A DNA stretch of 64,000 bases from Maribacter sp. BPC-D8 (GTDB taxonomy: Bacteria > Bacteroidota > Bacteroidia > Flavobacteriales > Flavobacteriaceae), in the NCBI RefSeq assembly GCF_035207705.1, contig NZ_CP128187.1, positions 3,906,001 through 3,970,000 on the forward strand, written 5' to 3'. The notes beneath the pieces are model-generated. The model was not told the DNA's origin and ran no database searches. It saw only the letters and a program-made list of their open reading frames with translations. Shown here in pieces: positions 16,635-25,052 of this stretch (the stretch's first letter is position 1; every line of letters starts with the position of its first letter). The position numbers and the translations under genes were made by a program.

Positions 16635-17497
16635 CCTCTTCGTTTAAAATAGCCCAATAATTTTTTTACATAACTCTCATCGACCCTGCAATCTAAAACT
16701 CCGCAACCAGCTTTGGTAAACGATTCTTTAAAATAAGCAACACGTTCTCTGTTATATGTAGCATAAGCGTTACGTACTTTTTTAGATTTGGTATTCACCA
16801 ATTGTAGTTTACCGGTCTCTGCATCTTCAATTTGAACCATACCTATATTCGGGATGGTTTCTTCACGTTCATCGTAAATGCGAATACCTGTTACATCGTG
16901 CTTATTACCTGTAATCTTCAACGTCTTTTCATATCCTTCATCAATAAAATCTGAAAGAACAAAAACGATAGCTTTCTTTTTCATGATACTGCTCAAGAAT
17001 TTCAATGCCTGTGCAATATCTGTTTTGTTGCTTTTAGGCTTAAATTCTATCAATTCTCTAATAATGCGTAAAACGTGTGTTTTTCCTTTTTTTGGCGGAA
17101 TAAAAAGTTCTATTTGATCAGAGAACAAGATGACACCGACCTTATCATTATTTTGTAGTGCACTAAAAGCTAATGTTGCCGATATTTCGGTAACGATTTC
17201 ATTTTTAAATTGATTGGTAGTACCAAATAGTTCAGATCCACTAATATCTACCATCAACATCATGGTCAATTCTCGTTCCTCTTCAAAAACCTTTATGTAA
17301 GGTTCGTTGTAACGGGCGGTAACGTTCCAATCAATATTTCTTACATCATCACCAAATTGATACTGTCGTACTTCACTAAAAGTCATACCACGACCTTTAA
17401 AGGTAGAGTGGTATTCCCCACCAAACATATGGTCAGAAAGACGTCTCGTCTTTATTTCAATTTTCCGTACTTTTTTGAGTAGCTCTTTGGTATCCAT
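16631..17497 (-). CDS. DUF58 domain protein of the MoxR/Bat operon
   Basis: The 288-residue cytosolic protein has the DUF58 hallmark GMTFSEVRQYQFGDDVRNIDWNVTAR (about 35-60) followed by a VWA-like fold with a MIDAS-type DISGS (about 88-92) and ILFSDQIELFIPPKKGKTHVLRII. DUF58 proteins almost always lie next to a MoxR ATPase and are believed to be its partners. The gene starts 84 bases after moxR and overlaps the next gene by 4 bases. Confidence 0.92.
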   Translation of the reverse strand: MDTKELLKKVRKIEIKTRRLSDHMFGGEYHSTFKGRGMTFSEVRQYQFGDDVRNIDWNVTARYNEPYIKVFEEERELTMMLMVDISGSELFGTTNQFKNEIVTEISATLAFSALQNNDKVGVILFSDQIELFIPPKKGKTHVLRIIRELIEFKPKSNKTDIAQALKFLSSIMKKKAIVFVLSDFIDEGYEKTLKITGNKHDVTGIRIYDEREETIPNIGMVQIEDAETGKLQLVNTKSKKVRNAYATYNRERVAYFKESFTKAGCGVLDCRVDESYVKKLLGYFKRRG

Positions 17498-17581
17498 TTT
17501 TTAGTAAACAGTTTACAGTCTCCGTTAGCAGTGTATCATATTCGGCGTTATTTATTGTATTTACCGAATACCATAACTAGT

Positions 17582-18583
17582 TTAAGGTACTTCTATCTCG
17601 TTTACAATCTTGTTGATGATATCAACAGAGGTAATGTTTTCAGCCTCTGCCTCGTAAGTTATTCCTATTCTATGTCTTAAAACATCGTGTACAATAGCTC
17701 GTACATCTTCAGGAACAACATAACCTCTTCTTTTTATGAAAGCATAACATTTAGCAGCAACACCTAAGTTGATACTTCCCCTTGGTGATGCACCAAAACT
17801 GATTAAAGGTTTTAAGCTTTCTAAATTATATTTTTCAGGATATCTAGTGGCGAAAACAATATCAAGAATATATTTCTCGATCTTTTCGTCCATATATACT
17901 TCACGTACTGCTTTCTGTGCACTTAGTATTTGTTCTATGGATACCACAGCATTTACGGTCTCATAATTACCCAACAAATTCTGACGCATAATTAACTGCT
18001 CTTCATTAATTTTCGGATAATCAATAACAGTCTTCAACATAAAACGGTCAATTTGCGCTTCAGGTAACGGGTATGTGCCTTCTTGCTCAATTGGGTTTTG
18101 GGTTGCCATAACTAAGAAAGGCTTATCAAGAATAAAAGTTTCGTCACCAATAGTAACTTGCTTCTCTTGCATAGCTTCTAATAAAGCAGATTGTACTTTA
18201 GCAGGTGCACGGTTAATCTCATCTGCAAGAACGAAATTTGCGAAAATTGGACCTTTCTTAATAGAAAAATCATTTAGTTTCATATTGTAGATCATCGTAC
18301 CAACAACATCTGCCGGAAGCAAATCTGGTGTAAACTGTATTCTACTAAAACTACCTTTAACAGCTTTTGAAAGTGTGTTTATCGCCAAGGTTTTTGCTAA
18401 ACCGGGTACACCTTCTAACAAAATATGACCTTGTCCTAAAAGTCCGATTAATAATCGCTCGACCATATATTTCTGGCCTACGATTACTTTATTCATTTCA
18501 AGCATCAGTAAATCGATAAAAGCGCTTTCTTTTGCTATTTTCTCATTAACAGCACTAATGTCAATTGAAGTATTTTCTTCCAT
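17582..18583 (-). CDS. MoxR family AAA+ ATPase
   Basis: The 333-residue ATPase has Walker A GVPGLAKT (58-65), Walker B FVLADE (117-122), a sensor-1 MATQNP and an arginine-rich C-terminal lid, all typical for MoxR. MoxR proteins act as chaperone-like motors that help VWA partners mature or insert cofactors. It leads the eight-gene Bat unit that runs down to 9522 with gaps of at most 84 bases. Deletion of comparable operons in other bacteria impairs resistance to oxidative or envelope stress. That role is knowledge of the family, not visible here. Confidence 0.95.
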   Translation of the reverse strand: MEENTSIDISAVNEKIAKESAFIDLLMLEMNKVIVGQKYMVERLLIGLLGQGHILLEGVPGLAKTLAINTLSKAVKGSFSRIQFTPDLLPADVVGTMIYNMKLNDFSIKKGPIFANFVLADEINRAPAKVQSALLEAMQEKQVTIGDETFILDKPFLVMATQNPIEQEGTYPLPEAQIDRFMLKTVIDYPKINEEQLIMRQNLLGNYETVNAVVSIEQILSAQKAVREVYMDEKIEKYILDIVFATRYPEKYNLESLKPLISFGASPRGSINLGVAAKCYAFIKRRGYVVPEDVRAIVHDVLRHRIGITYEAEAENITSVDIINKIVNEIEVP

Positions 18584-18754
18584 TTAAAACTATATATTAT
18601 TGATTGTTAAGGCTTCTAATTTTAACAGTTATGCAAATTGAAAATTTATTCACTCAGTCCCTGTTAATGATAGGTTAAAAAAATGGAAAACCCCATATTT
18701 TTATGAAGGTTTTAAGGGATTTCTTTTTAATTTCATTAACTAAATAACAATACA

Positions 18755-19618
18755 TTGAAATATTCTAGAATAATTGCAGGTACGATGACTTGGGGTAAAT
18801 GGGGAAAACAACATTCTACTACCGAGATGATTTCACTCATGAATCATTGTTTAGAAAATAATATTACCACTTTTGATCATGCCGATATTTATGGTGATTA
18901 TACCAATGAAGAAGATTTCGGCAAAGCATTTAAAAAAAGTGCCATTAAGAGAGAAGACATTCAATTGATCAGCAAATGTGGTATTCAGTTCGATGTAAAG
19001 GAAAGAACCAATAGGGTTAAGCATTACGATTATGATAAAGATTATATTCTATCATCGGTAGAGCGGTCTTTGAAAATGCTACAGACAGATCATTTAGATA
19101 TGCTTTTGTTGCATAGACCTAGCCCTTTAATGAATCCTTCAGAAATTGCAGAAGCTATAGATAAATTGAAGAATGATGGAAAGATCAGGCAATTCGGAGT
19201 GTCAAATTTTACGCCATCTCAAATTCAACTTTTAGAAAAAGAAATACAAGTCGAGGTGAATCAGGTAGAGTTTTCATTGTCATCTAACACCGTAATGAAC
19301 GATGGTACTTTAGACGATTGTATTGCATTTGATAGGCTTGCAATGAGCTGGAGTCCGCTTGGCAGCTATTTTAGAGAAGAATCTAAGGCGAATGCTAGAA
19401 TTAAAAAAGTATTGGCAGGTTTCACTAAAAAATATGATGCAACAGAAGATCAGCTTTTATTAGCTTGGATCTTAAAACACCCCTCTAATATTCACCCTGT
19501 GGTAGGCACGGCAACACCAAAGCGTTTAAAAATGGCAATGGATGCCGTTTCAATTGATATGGATGTACAAGATTGGTTTATCTTGCTAGAAGCTAACGAA
19601 GGACATGAAGTTGCATAA
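18755..19618 (+). CDS. Aldo/keto reductase
   Basis: The 287-residue NADPH-dependent oxidoreductase has a TIM-barrel AKR sequence: FDHADIYGDYTNEEDFGKAF holds the catalytic Asp and Tyr, LISKCGIQ the Lys, and DMLLLHRPSPL the His. The cofactor-binding C-terminus (GTATPKRLKMAMDA) is present. The start is TTG; no in-frame ATG is close upstream, and the N-terminus MKYSRIIAGTMTWGKWG fits the family exactly, which makes TTG credible. It is divergent from moxR, and an SDR gene follows 12 bases later. The substrate is unknown. Confidence 0.92.
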   Translation: MKYSRIIAGTMTWGKWGKQHSTTEMISLMNHCLENNITTFDHADIYGDYTNEEDFGKAFKKSAIKREDIQLISKCGIQFDVKERTNRVKHYDYDKDYILSSVERSLKMLQTDHLDMLLLHRPSPLMNPSEIAEAIDKLKNDGKIRQFGVSNFTPSQIQLLEKEIQVEVNQVEFSLSSNTVMNDGTLDDCIAFDRLAMSWSPLGSYFREESKANARIKKVLAGFTKKYDATEDQLLLAWILKHPSNIHPVVGTATPKRLKMAMDAVSIDMDVQDWFILLEANEGHEVA

Positions 19619-19630
19619 TTAAAATATAAA

Positions 19631-20383
19631 ATGACGAAAACAGCATTTATTACAGGAGCTACAAGTGGTATTGGAAAATCAACAGCGATTCTTTTTGCCC
19701 TTAACGGAATTAATTTGGTGTTGTGCGGTCGACGTCAAGATCGGTTAGATGCGTTAAAAGAAGAATTGGGTAAAGAAGTTCAGGTACACACTTTAAATTT
19801 TGATATTCGTAATAAAGAAGCTGTTCAAGAAGCCGTTGATTCGCTACCAAAAGAATTTTCTCAAATAGATATTTTAATCAATAACGCAGGTAACGCCCAT
19901 GGTATGGATACCATTCAAGATGGTAATGTAGATGATTGGGATGCTATGTTAGATATTAATGTAAAGGGACTATTATATGTTTCAAAAGCGATAATTCCCC
20001 AAATGGTAGCTCGAAAATCTGGTCATATTATCAATATTGGTTCTACAGCTGGTAAAGAAGTATACCCAAAAGGTAATGTGTATTGCGCAAGTAAACATGC
20101 GGTAGATGCTATAAACCAAGGAATGCGAATAGATTTAAACGGTACAGGTGTTCGTGTTGGTGCAGTAAACCCAGGGTTGGTAGAAACCGAGTTTAGTAAT
20201 GTTCGTTTTAAGGGCGATGAAGATAGAGCTGAGAATGTGTATAAAGGATTTCAACCTTTAAAACCAGAAGATATCGCAGATATCATTCATTTCGTAATTA
20301 CTAGACCGTATCATGTAAATATTGCCGATTTGGTGGTCATGCCAACAGCACAAGCTTCTTCAACAATTGTAGATAAGAATTGA
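19631..20383 (+). CDS. Short-chain dehydrogenase/reductase (YdfG-like)
   Basis: The 250-residue NAD(P)-dependent oxidoreductase shows the Rossmann motif TGATSGIG (about 7-14), the structural NNAG (about 88-91), and the catalytic Ser-Tyr-Lys in IGSTAGKEVYPKGNVYCASKHAV. The pattern is closest to the YdfG group that acts on 3-hydroxy acids such as serine or malonic semialdehyde. The gene follows the aldo/keto reductase by 12 bases and is probably co-transcribed. Confidence 0.93.
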   Translation: MTKTAFITGATSGIGKSTAILFALNGINLVLCGRRQDRLDALKEELGKEVQVHTLNFDIRNKEAVQEAVDSLPKEFSQIDILINNAGNAHGMDTIQDGNVDDWDAMLDINVKGLLYVSKAIIPQMVARKSGHIINIGSTAGKEVYPKGNVYCASKHAVDAINQGMRIDLNGTGVRVGAVNPGLVETEFSNVRFKGDEDRAENVYKGFQPLKPEDIADIIHFVITRPYHVNIADLVVMPTAQASSTIVDKN

Positions 20384-20415
20384 TGCTTTAAAGATTTTAG
20401 AATAAAATCTTTAAA

Positions 20416-20471
20416 GCCAAAAGCCAAAAGCCAAAAGCCAAAAGCCAAAAGCCAAAAGCCAAAAGCCAAAA
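20416..20471. repeat. Tandem heptamer repeat, 8 copies of GCCAAAA
   Basis: Eight perfect head-to-tail copies of the 7-bp unit GCCAAAA fill most of the gap between the SDR stop (20383) and the ATG of the AlbA_2 gene (20481). The last copy ends 9 bases before that ATG. Copy-number change by slippage would move any promoter relative to the start codon in steps of 7 bases. Confidence 0.95.
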
Positions 20472-20480
20472 TTATAACTA

Positions 20481-21617
20481 ATGATCAATAAACGCCTTTT
20501 GGTAAAAAACTTACTCGCTCATAACGACGAGAATAGTTTTTACGATAAAAAGCGATTTATTTCAATTGGAGAAAAAGAAGGTAAGGGTAAGTTTTTAAAA
20601 CATGTTTGCGCTTTGGCAAATAGCAATCCGGCAAATAATTCTTTTATAGTTGTCGGAGTTGAAGATGAGGATAATAAAATAGTTGGGGTAGACTTTTTTG
20701 ATGACAGTAAGATTCAAAATTTGGTGAATGCTTATTTAGATAATCCTCCGTTAATATCTTACGAGAATATTCCATTTCCGCATTTGCCAGAAGGTAAAGT
20801 GGTGGGCTTGGTAACCATAAAGTCAATTGGTAAAATTTGTTCACTTAGAAAAAACATCTGGAAATATTATGGTGGTTCTGTATTTTTTAGAGAAGGCAGC
20901 ATAAGCCTACCAAAAGTATTTGATATAGAATTAAAAGATAGTAACTCTGAGGCTGTTGCCACCATAGAACAGCATGCGAAAAACAATATAGAACTTACTT
21001 TAGATGGTGTTATAGATTTTTTAAATCATCGACATAAAGATCTAGAAAGTGATTACAAGGTTTTTAAAGAACAATTTGTGGTCTGCTGGGCAGGTAATAA
21101 AAAAGTAGTCAATGGAGAAACATACTTCTATCGGGTCGACATTGAATTAATAAATGAGCAGGTAAAATTATTCTACTCTAATTTAGATGAGGTTACCATT
21201 ACGTATAACAATGATTCATTTACTACCATTGAGTATGTACAGCTTGGGTTGGCAGCTAAGCAAAAGTATTACCCTTTAGAAAAGGTGGTCATAAATTTTA
21301 GTGAAAACGGCACCTATCAAATTACGAGCGATTTACTTTTTGATCCCCCAATACATGATAAAGAAGAATTAGAAAGAATTTATAAAAGCAATAATGCTTT
21401 GGTGGCAAAGGCAAAAAAGAATACCGAATTGAGTATTGCCGAAGTGAAGCAATTGAAATACTTAGCAGATTCTTACTTGATATGTTTTCTTAACGGGTTC
21501 GAAGAAGCTAAAGAGCGAATGGAAAAAGCGAGGCAAGTCTTAAAGCCAAAATACCCCGGAATAAATGCTTCGCTTAAAGAAGCGCTTCGCGTACTTAGAA
21601 AAGTGAAGTATAGTTAG
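20481..21617 (+). CDS. AlbA_2 (Schlafen-like) domain protein
   Basis: The 378-residue protein has an N-terminal AlbA_2/divergent-AAA-type region (about 1-150): GEKEGKGKFLKHVCALANS, then FIVVGVEDEDNKIVGVDF and VVGLVTIKSIGKICSLRK. In its family this stretch binds nucleic acid or ATP and often sits in regulators. The C-terminal half is helical and charged (about 300-378) with no family that I recognise. The start codon is directly preceded by the heptamer repeat at 20416-20471. The neighbours show no defence-island content, so function is open. Confidence 0.75.
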   Translation: MINKRLLVKNLLAHNDENSFYDKKRFISIGEKEGKGKFLKHVCALANSNPANNSFIVVGVEDEDNKIVGVDFFDDSKIQNLVNAYLDNPPLISYENIPFPHLPEGKVVGLVTIKSIGKICSLRKNIWKYYGGSVFFREGSISLPKVFDIELKDSNSEAVATIEQHAKNNIELTLDGVIDFLNHRHKDLESDYKVFKEQFVVCWAGNKKVVNGETYFYRVDIELINEQVKLFYSNLDEVTITYNNDSFTTIEYVQLGLAAKQKYYPLEKVVINFSENGTYQITSDLLFDPPIHDKEELERIYKSNNALVAKAKKNTELSIAEVKQLKYLADSYLICFLNGFEEAKERMEKARQVLKPKYPGINASLKEALRVLRKVKYS

Positions 21618-21626
21618 ATTCAAGTT

Positions 21627-21974
21627 TTATTTATTTAAAATAGCTTCGTTTAGCAATTGTTTTGCTTTGTGGGCTTTGTCAATATCTTCACTAGAAAGCC
21701 AAATTTTTATACTATGTTCTTCAAGGTCTATTTTTAAGTGTGCTTTGTTTTTGTAATTACTGCCCGATGCACTGCCAGTAAAAATATCTACTATAAAACT
21801 TATTATAGTAATAAACCAGTCTGTTTTCCTTTCAATGACATCTATATTTAGAAGTTTGTCGAACAAATAAAATCCGTTATTGCCAATATCTTTTGAATCA
21901 ATTATTTCAAATTTGTCTTCATGAAAAATAATTGATGCCTTAGGTTTATTTCTTATTTCTATAGTTGAATTCAT
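21627..21974 (-). CDS. Small protein of unknown function, third gene of the amylosucrase unit
   Basis: The 115-residue protein shows no clear signal peptide. A hydrophobic patch near 54-70 (DWFITIISFIVDIFTGSAS) could be one membrane helix. The remainder is polar, with a strand-helix pattern (HLKIDLEEHSIKIWLSSEDIDKAHKAKQLLNEA). I do not recognise a family. It begins 7 bases after the amylosucrase stop, so it is in the same transcript, and it ends 9 bases from the end of the convergent AlbA_2 gene. Confidence 0.65.
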   Translation of the reverse strand: MNSTIEIRNKPKASIIFHEDKFEIIDSKDIGNNGFYLFDKLLNIDVIERKTDWFITIISFIVDIFTGSASGSNYKNKAHLKIDLEEHSIKIWLSSEDIDKAHKAKQLLNEAILNK

Positions 21975-21981
21975 TTTAAAA

Positions 21982-23922
21982 TCAAATATTCTTAATCCAA
22001 AGTTGCTCGTAGGGCTTTAGTGGTAACTCGTTATGAATAAGTTCAAAAGTCTTGTCTGTAAGTAGATCAATAGAATTTTTACCTGTATGAATTCCTATCG
22101 AAAGTAACCAAGCTACGTTTAAGGTTTCGGTAACTTCATTAAAGTTCGATAGTACCCAAACGCTATTACCTTCATGAGAACGCTCATAAACGAATACATG
22201 CTCATTAGGGCAACTGTGAATTTTTAAATCGTTAGCATCTGCAAATACATTCTGCTCTTTACGTAAACGAATCATATTTTTTAATCCGTTATATATAATT
22301 GAGGAAGGATTGTCTTTTTCTGTTTTCAATTTAGCAATAACATCCCAATTTTGCATTGGTCTATTTACCCATCTATTGTCATTGACATGGTCTCCATTTT
22401 GCTCGTATGAATAGTCGTTTAACGTCCCAATTTCATCACCGGCATAAATCATAGGTATACCGCCAAATGTCAAAATAATACCATGCATCATTAAGATTTT
22501 AGTGATGGCATAGTCTATAATATTTTTGTTGTTCTGCGCTAAGGCAGTTTCTAGACCTAATAATGATGCGGCGCTTCCGGTAATTCTGCCATCACCATTT
22601 TTAGGGTTGTACATGAACATTAGCCCTTTTGCTGGTGACCATTCTAATTTACCACAGTAATAATTTAATATAAATTGTTTGTGAGCTGTTGGGTCAAAGC
22701 CCATGGCACGAACAAAATCATCGTCATAACCAAGTCCGATATCATCGTGGCAACGAATGTAATTTATCCAAGTTGCGTCATTGGGTTTATTCGGAATCTC
22801 AGTGACACTCTTGACCATTAAATTGGCTTTTTTAGTGGCAATCGAATTCCATAATAAAGCCATTAAAGAGGCATTATATGCCACTTCGCACTCGTTACCT
22901 TCAGTGGTGTCTTCGCCAAAATATTTAATAATATTTCTAGGGGCAACAATAGCTTCTGCTAAAAGAATAACACCTGGTGCAATTACTTGCAGGCACATTC
23001 TAAAAAGTGAAATAAGCGTATGCGCCTCAGGAAGATTTTGTGATGATGTTCCTAATTTTTTCCATAGAAAAGCAAGGGCATCAAAACGTATAACATCTAC
23101 GCCCAAGTTTGCCAAAGACATTAAATTACCGAGCATTTCAATAAATACTTCTGGGTTTCTATAATTTAAATCCCATTGGTAGTTGTTAAAGCAGGTCATT
23201 ACCCACTTCTCCATTTCTTTATTATAGGTGAAATTTCCCGGTGCCGATTGCGGAAATATTTCTGGCAGCGCCTTTTCAAACTCATCTGGTATATGACGGT
23301 CAGAATAGGTGTAATAATAATTTTGATGGTGCTGGCTACCTTCCTTCGCTTTCTTCGCCCATGTAAACTCATCTGAGGTATGGTTGACAACGAAATCTAG
23401 CATTAAGAACATGTTGTTCTCTCGTGCTTTTTTGGTGAACGTGGTAAAATCTTCTTTCGTGCCGTATTTAGAATCAATTTCATGATAGCTATTTACAGCA
23501 TAACCACCATCGTTTTCCCCAGCAGGCCTCGTGGTTATGGGCATTAGGTGAAGAAAATTGATGCCTAAATCTTCAAAATAAGGTAGCTTTTCTTTGAGGC
23601 CGTTAATATCTTGATTAAAACGGTCCACATACAATTGCATACCTACCATATGTTCGCTTTGGTACCAGTTTCCTGAATTTAAACGTACAATATCTTGTTT
23701 TTGAAGTTCTGCTGGGCGGTCGTTGAAAAGCGTTTCTAAAGTATCTAAAAGAGTATAGAAATGTGCTTTATGTTCTGATTCTTGGTATAATGAAAAAAAC
23801 TGATTTTTAATAAGCGAAAGATTGGTCGCTAATCTCTGGTCGAATAAAGATGCTAAAGATATTGCACCTTTTTTCTTTTGACCTTTTACGGTCATTAACC
23901 TGTGTAATTCAGCTTGGTTCAT
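21982..23922 (-). CDS. GH13 alpha-amylase family enzyme, probable amylosucrase
   Basis: The 646-residue enzyme has a GH13 barrel with region I DFVVNH (176-181), region II GVDVIRFDA (nucleophile Asp281), region III LLAEAIVA (acid Glu323) and region IV IRCHDDIG (His392, Asp393). The HDDIG form of region IV instead of NHD, and the helical N-terminus of about 90 residues, are typical of amylosucrase (sucrose + glucan to longer glucan + fructose) or the related sucrose hydrolase. No signal peptide is present, so it acts inside the cell. The fructokinase gene sits 1 base upstream and would consume the released fructose. The exact product split is inferred. Confidence 0.87.
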   Translation of the reverse strand: MNQAELHRLMTVKGQKKKGAISLASLFDQRLATNLSLIKNQFFSLYQESEHKAHFYTLLDTLETLFNDRPAELQKQDIVRLNSGNWYQSEHMVGMQLYVDRFNQDINGLKEKLPYFEDLGINFLHLMPITTRPAGENDGGYAVNSYHEIDSKYGTKEDFTTFTKKARENNMFLMLDFVVNHTSDEFTWAKKAKEGSQHHQNYYYTYSDRHIPDEFEKALPEIFPQSAPGNFTYNKEMEKWVMTCFNNYQWDLNYRNPEVFIEMLGNLMSLANLGVDVIRFDALAFLWKKLGTSSQNLPEAHTLISLFRMCLQVIAPGVILLAEAIVAPRNIIKYFGEDTTEGNECEVAYNASLMALLWNSIATKKANLMVKSVTEIPNKPNDATWINYIRCHDDIGLGYDDDFVRAMGFDPTAHKQFILNYYCGKLEWSPAKGLMFMYNPKNGDGRITGSAASLLGLETALAQNNKNIIDYAITKILMMHGIILTFGGIPMIYAGDEIGTLNDYSYEQNGDHVNDNRWVNRPMQNWDVIAKLKTEKDNPSSIIYNGLKNMIRLRKEQNVFADANDLKIHSCPNEHVFVYERSHEGNSVWVLSNFNEVTETLNVAWLLSIGIHTGKNSIDLLTDKTFELIHNELPLKPYEQLWIKNI

Positions 23923-23923
23923 T

Positions 23924-24868
23924 TTAAGAATCTAGTTGTTGTATTGTAGGTAGCGATTCAATAGCGCCAAAATTTTCAGTGGTGATGGCACCAGCTTTAT
24001 TAGCTCTAGTGACCATATTGCTTAGAAGATATTCATCGGCTAATAAATTTTCAAGCTTTGCATGTTCTGCAATTTGCTGCAAAAGACAACCTATAAAAGC
24101 ATCGCCAGCACCAGTAGTGTCTTTAGGTGTTACTTTTATACTAGGTATTGTTTTGCTGAAATTTGATGTGCTTAACAGGGTACCTTCACTACCAAGGGTA
24201 ACAACTATTATTTGCGTTCCCATTTCATGAAACACTTTACAGGCATCCTCAAGATTATCTTTGCCAGATAGTAACAGAGATTCTTCTAAACTAAACTTAC
24301 ATAGATGAGATTTTCCAATAAAGGCATGGCACTTGCGTGTAAAAACATCTTCTTTATTTTTCCAAAGATCAATTCTAAAATTTGGATCAAAACTGATAAA
24401 TGCATTTTTTGTTAGTCCGTCAAATAAATACCTGCTGTAGGTTTCTTCTAGCGAACCGCCTAAAAATGCCGTAGCGGCACCAAAGTGTAAAATATTATTT
24501 TCAAAACTAGATTTTAGTGATGAGTCATAGGTAAGTTCTTTATCTGCACCACGATTAAAAACGAAATCTCGTTCCCCATCTTCGTCTATAGAAACAAAGG
24601 CTAGGGTGGTAAACGTATCACTTTTTTGTGCTAAAGAGATATCAACTTTTTCATTTTTAAGAATGTTTAATAGAAAAGATCCAAAAGGATCATCACCAAC
24701 ACAGCCAACAAAAAAGCTATCGCCACCAAGTTTGCTAATTGCACAAGCAACATTTGCAGGTGCACCACCTGCTTTTTTAGAAAATTCTTTTGCTTTCGAC
24801 AAATCTTTGCCTTGATTTTCGGCAACAAAATCAATCAACAATTCTCCAATACAGAATACCTTTTTCAT
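23924..24868 (-). CDS. PfkB family carbohydrate kinase, probable fructokinase
   Basis: The 314-residue kinase has the N-terminal PfkB signature (GGAPANVACAISKLGGDSFFVGCVGDD, about 34-60) and the C-terminal signature DTTGAGDAFIG (about 250-260) with the catalytic base Asp256. It phosphorylates a sugar with ATP. Because it is one base away from the amylosucrase gene, fructose is the likely substrate, giving fructose-6-phosphate. It leads a three-gene minus-strand unit. Confidence 0.9.
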   Translation of the reverse strand: MKKVFCIGELLIDFVAENQGKDLSKAKEFSKKAGGAPANVACAISKLGGDSFFVGCVGDDPFGSFLLNILKNEKVDISLAQKSDTFTTLAFVSIDEDGERDFVFNRGADKELTYDSSLKSSFENNILHFGAATAFLGGSLEETYSRYLFDGLTKNAFISFDPNFRIDLWKNKEDVFTRKCHAFIGKSHLCKFSLEESLLLSGKDNLEDACKVFHEMGTQIIVVTLGSEGTLLSTSNFSKTIPSIKVTPKDTTGAGDAFIGCLLQQIAEHAKLENLLADEYLLSNMVTRANKAGAITTENFGAIESLPTIQQLDS

Positions 24869-25052
24869 AAATTTAAAAAGAAAATTAGGAAGTCTAAGTT
24901 AATTAGAAAAAGCAGCTACTTCCTAAACAATCTTAAGTAAATGTCAAATTATAGTAGTTTATAGCTGTTTTTTTCGAATTAATATGTTTCTGGTTTTGGG
25001 TCTATTAATGAAATGCATATCTTGAATATCATATTTAAAACACATATTGACC

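Noticed and set aside
20416..20471. CRISPR-like repeat
   Set aside because: The 7-bp units are joined directly with no spacers, so this is a simple tandem repeat and not a CRISPR array.
20481..21617. Defence-island gene
   Set aside because: The flanking genes are metabolic enzymes and no toxin, nuclease, methylase or transposase gene is adjacent.
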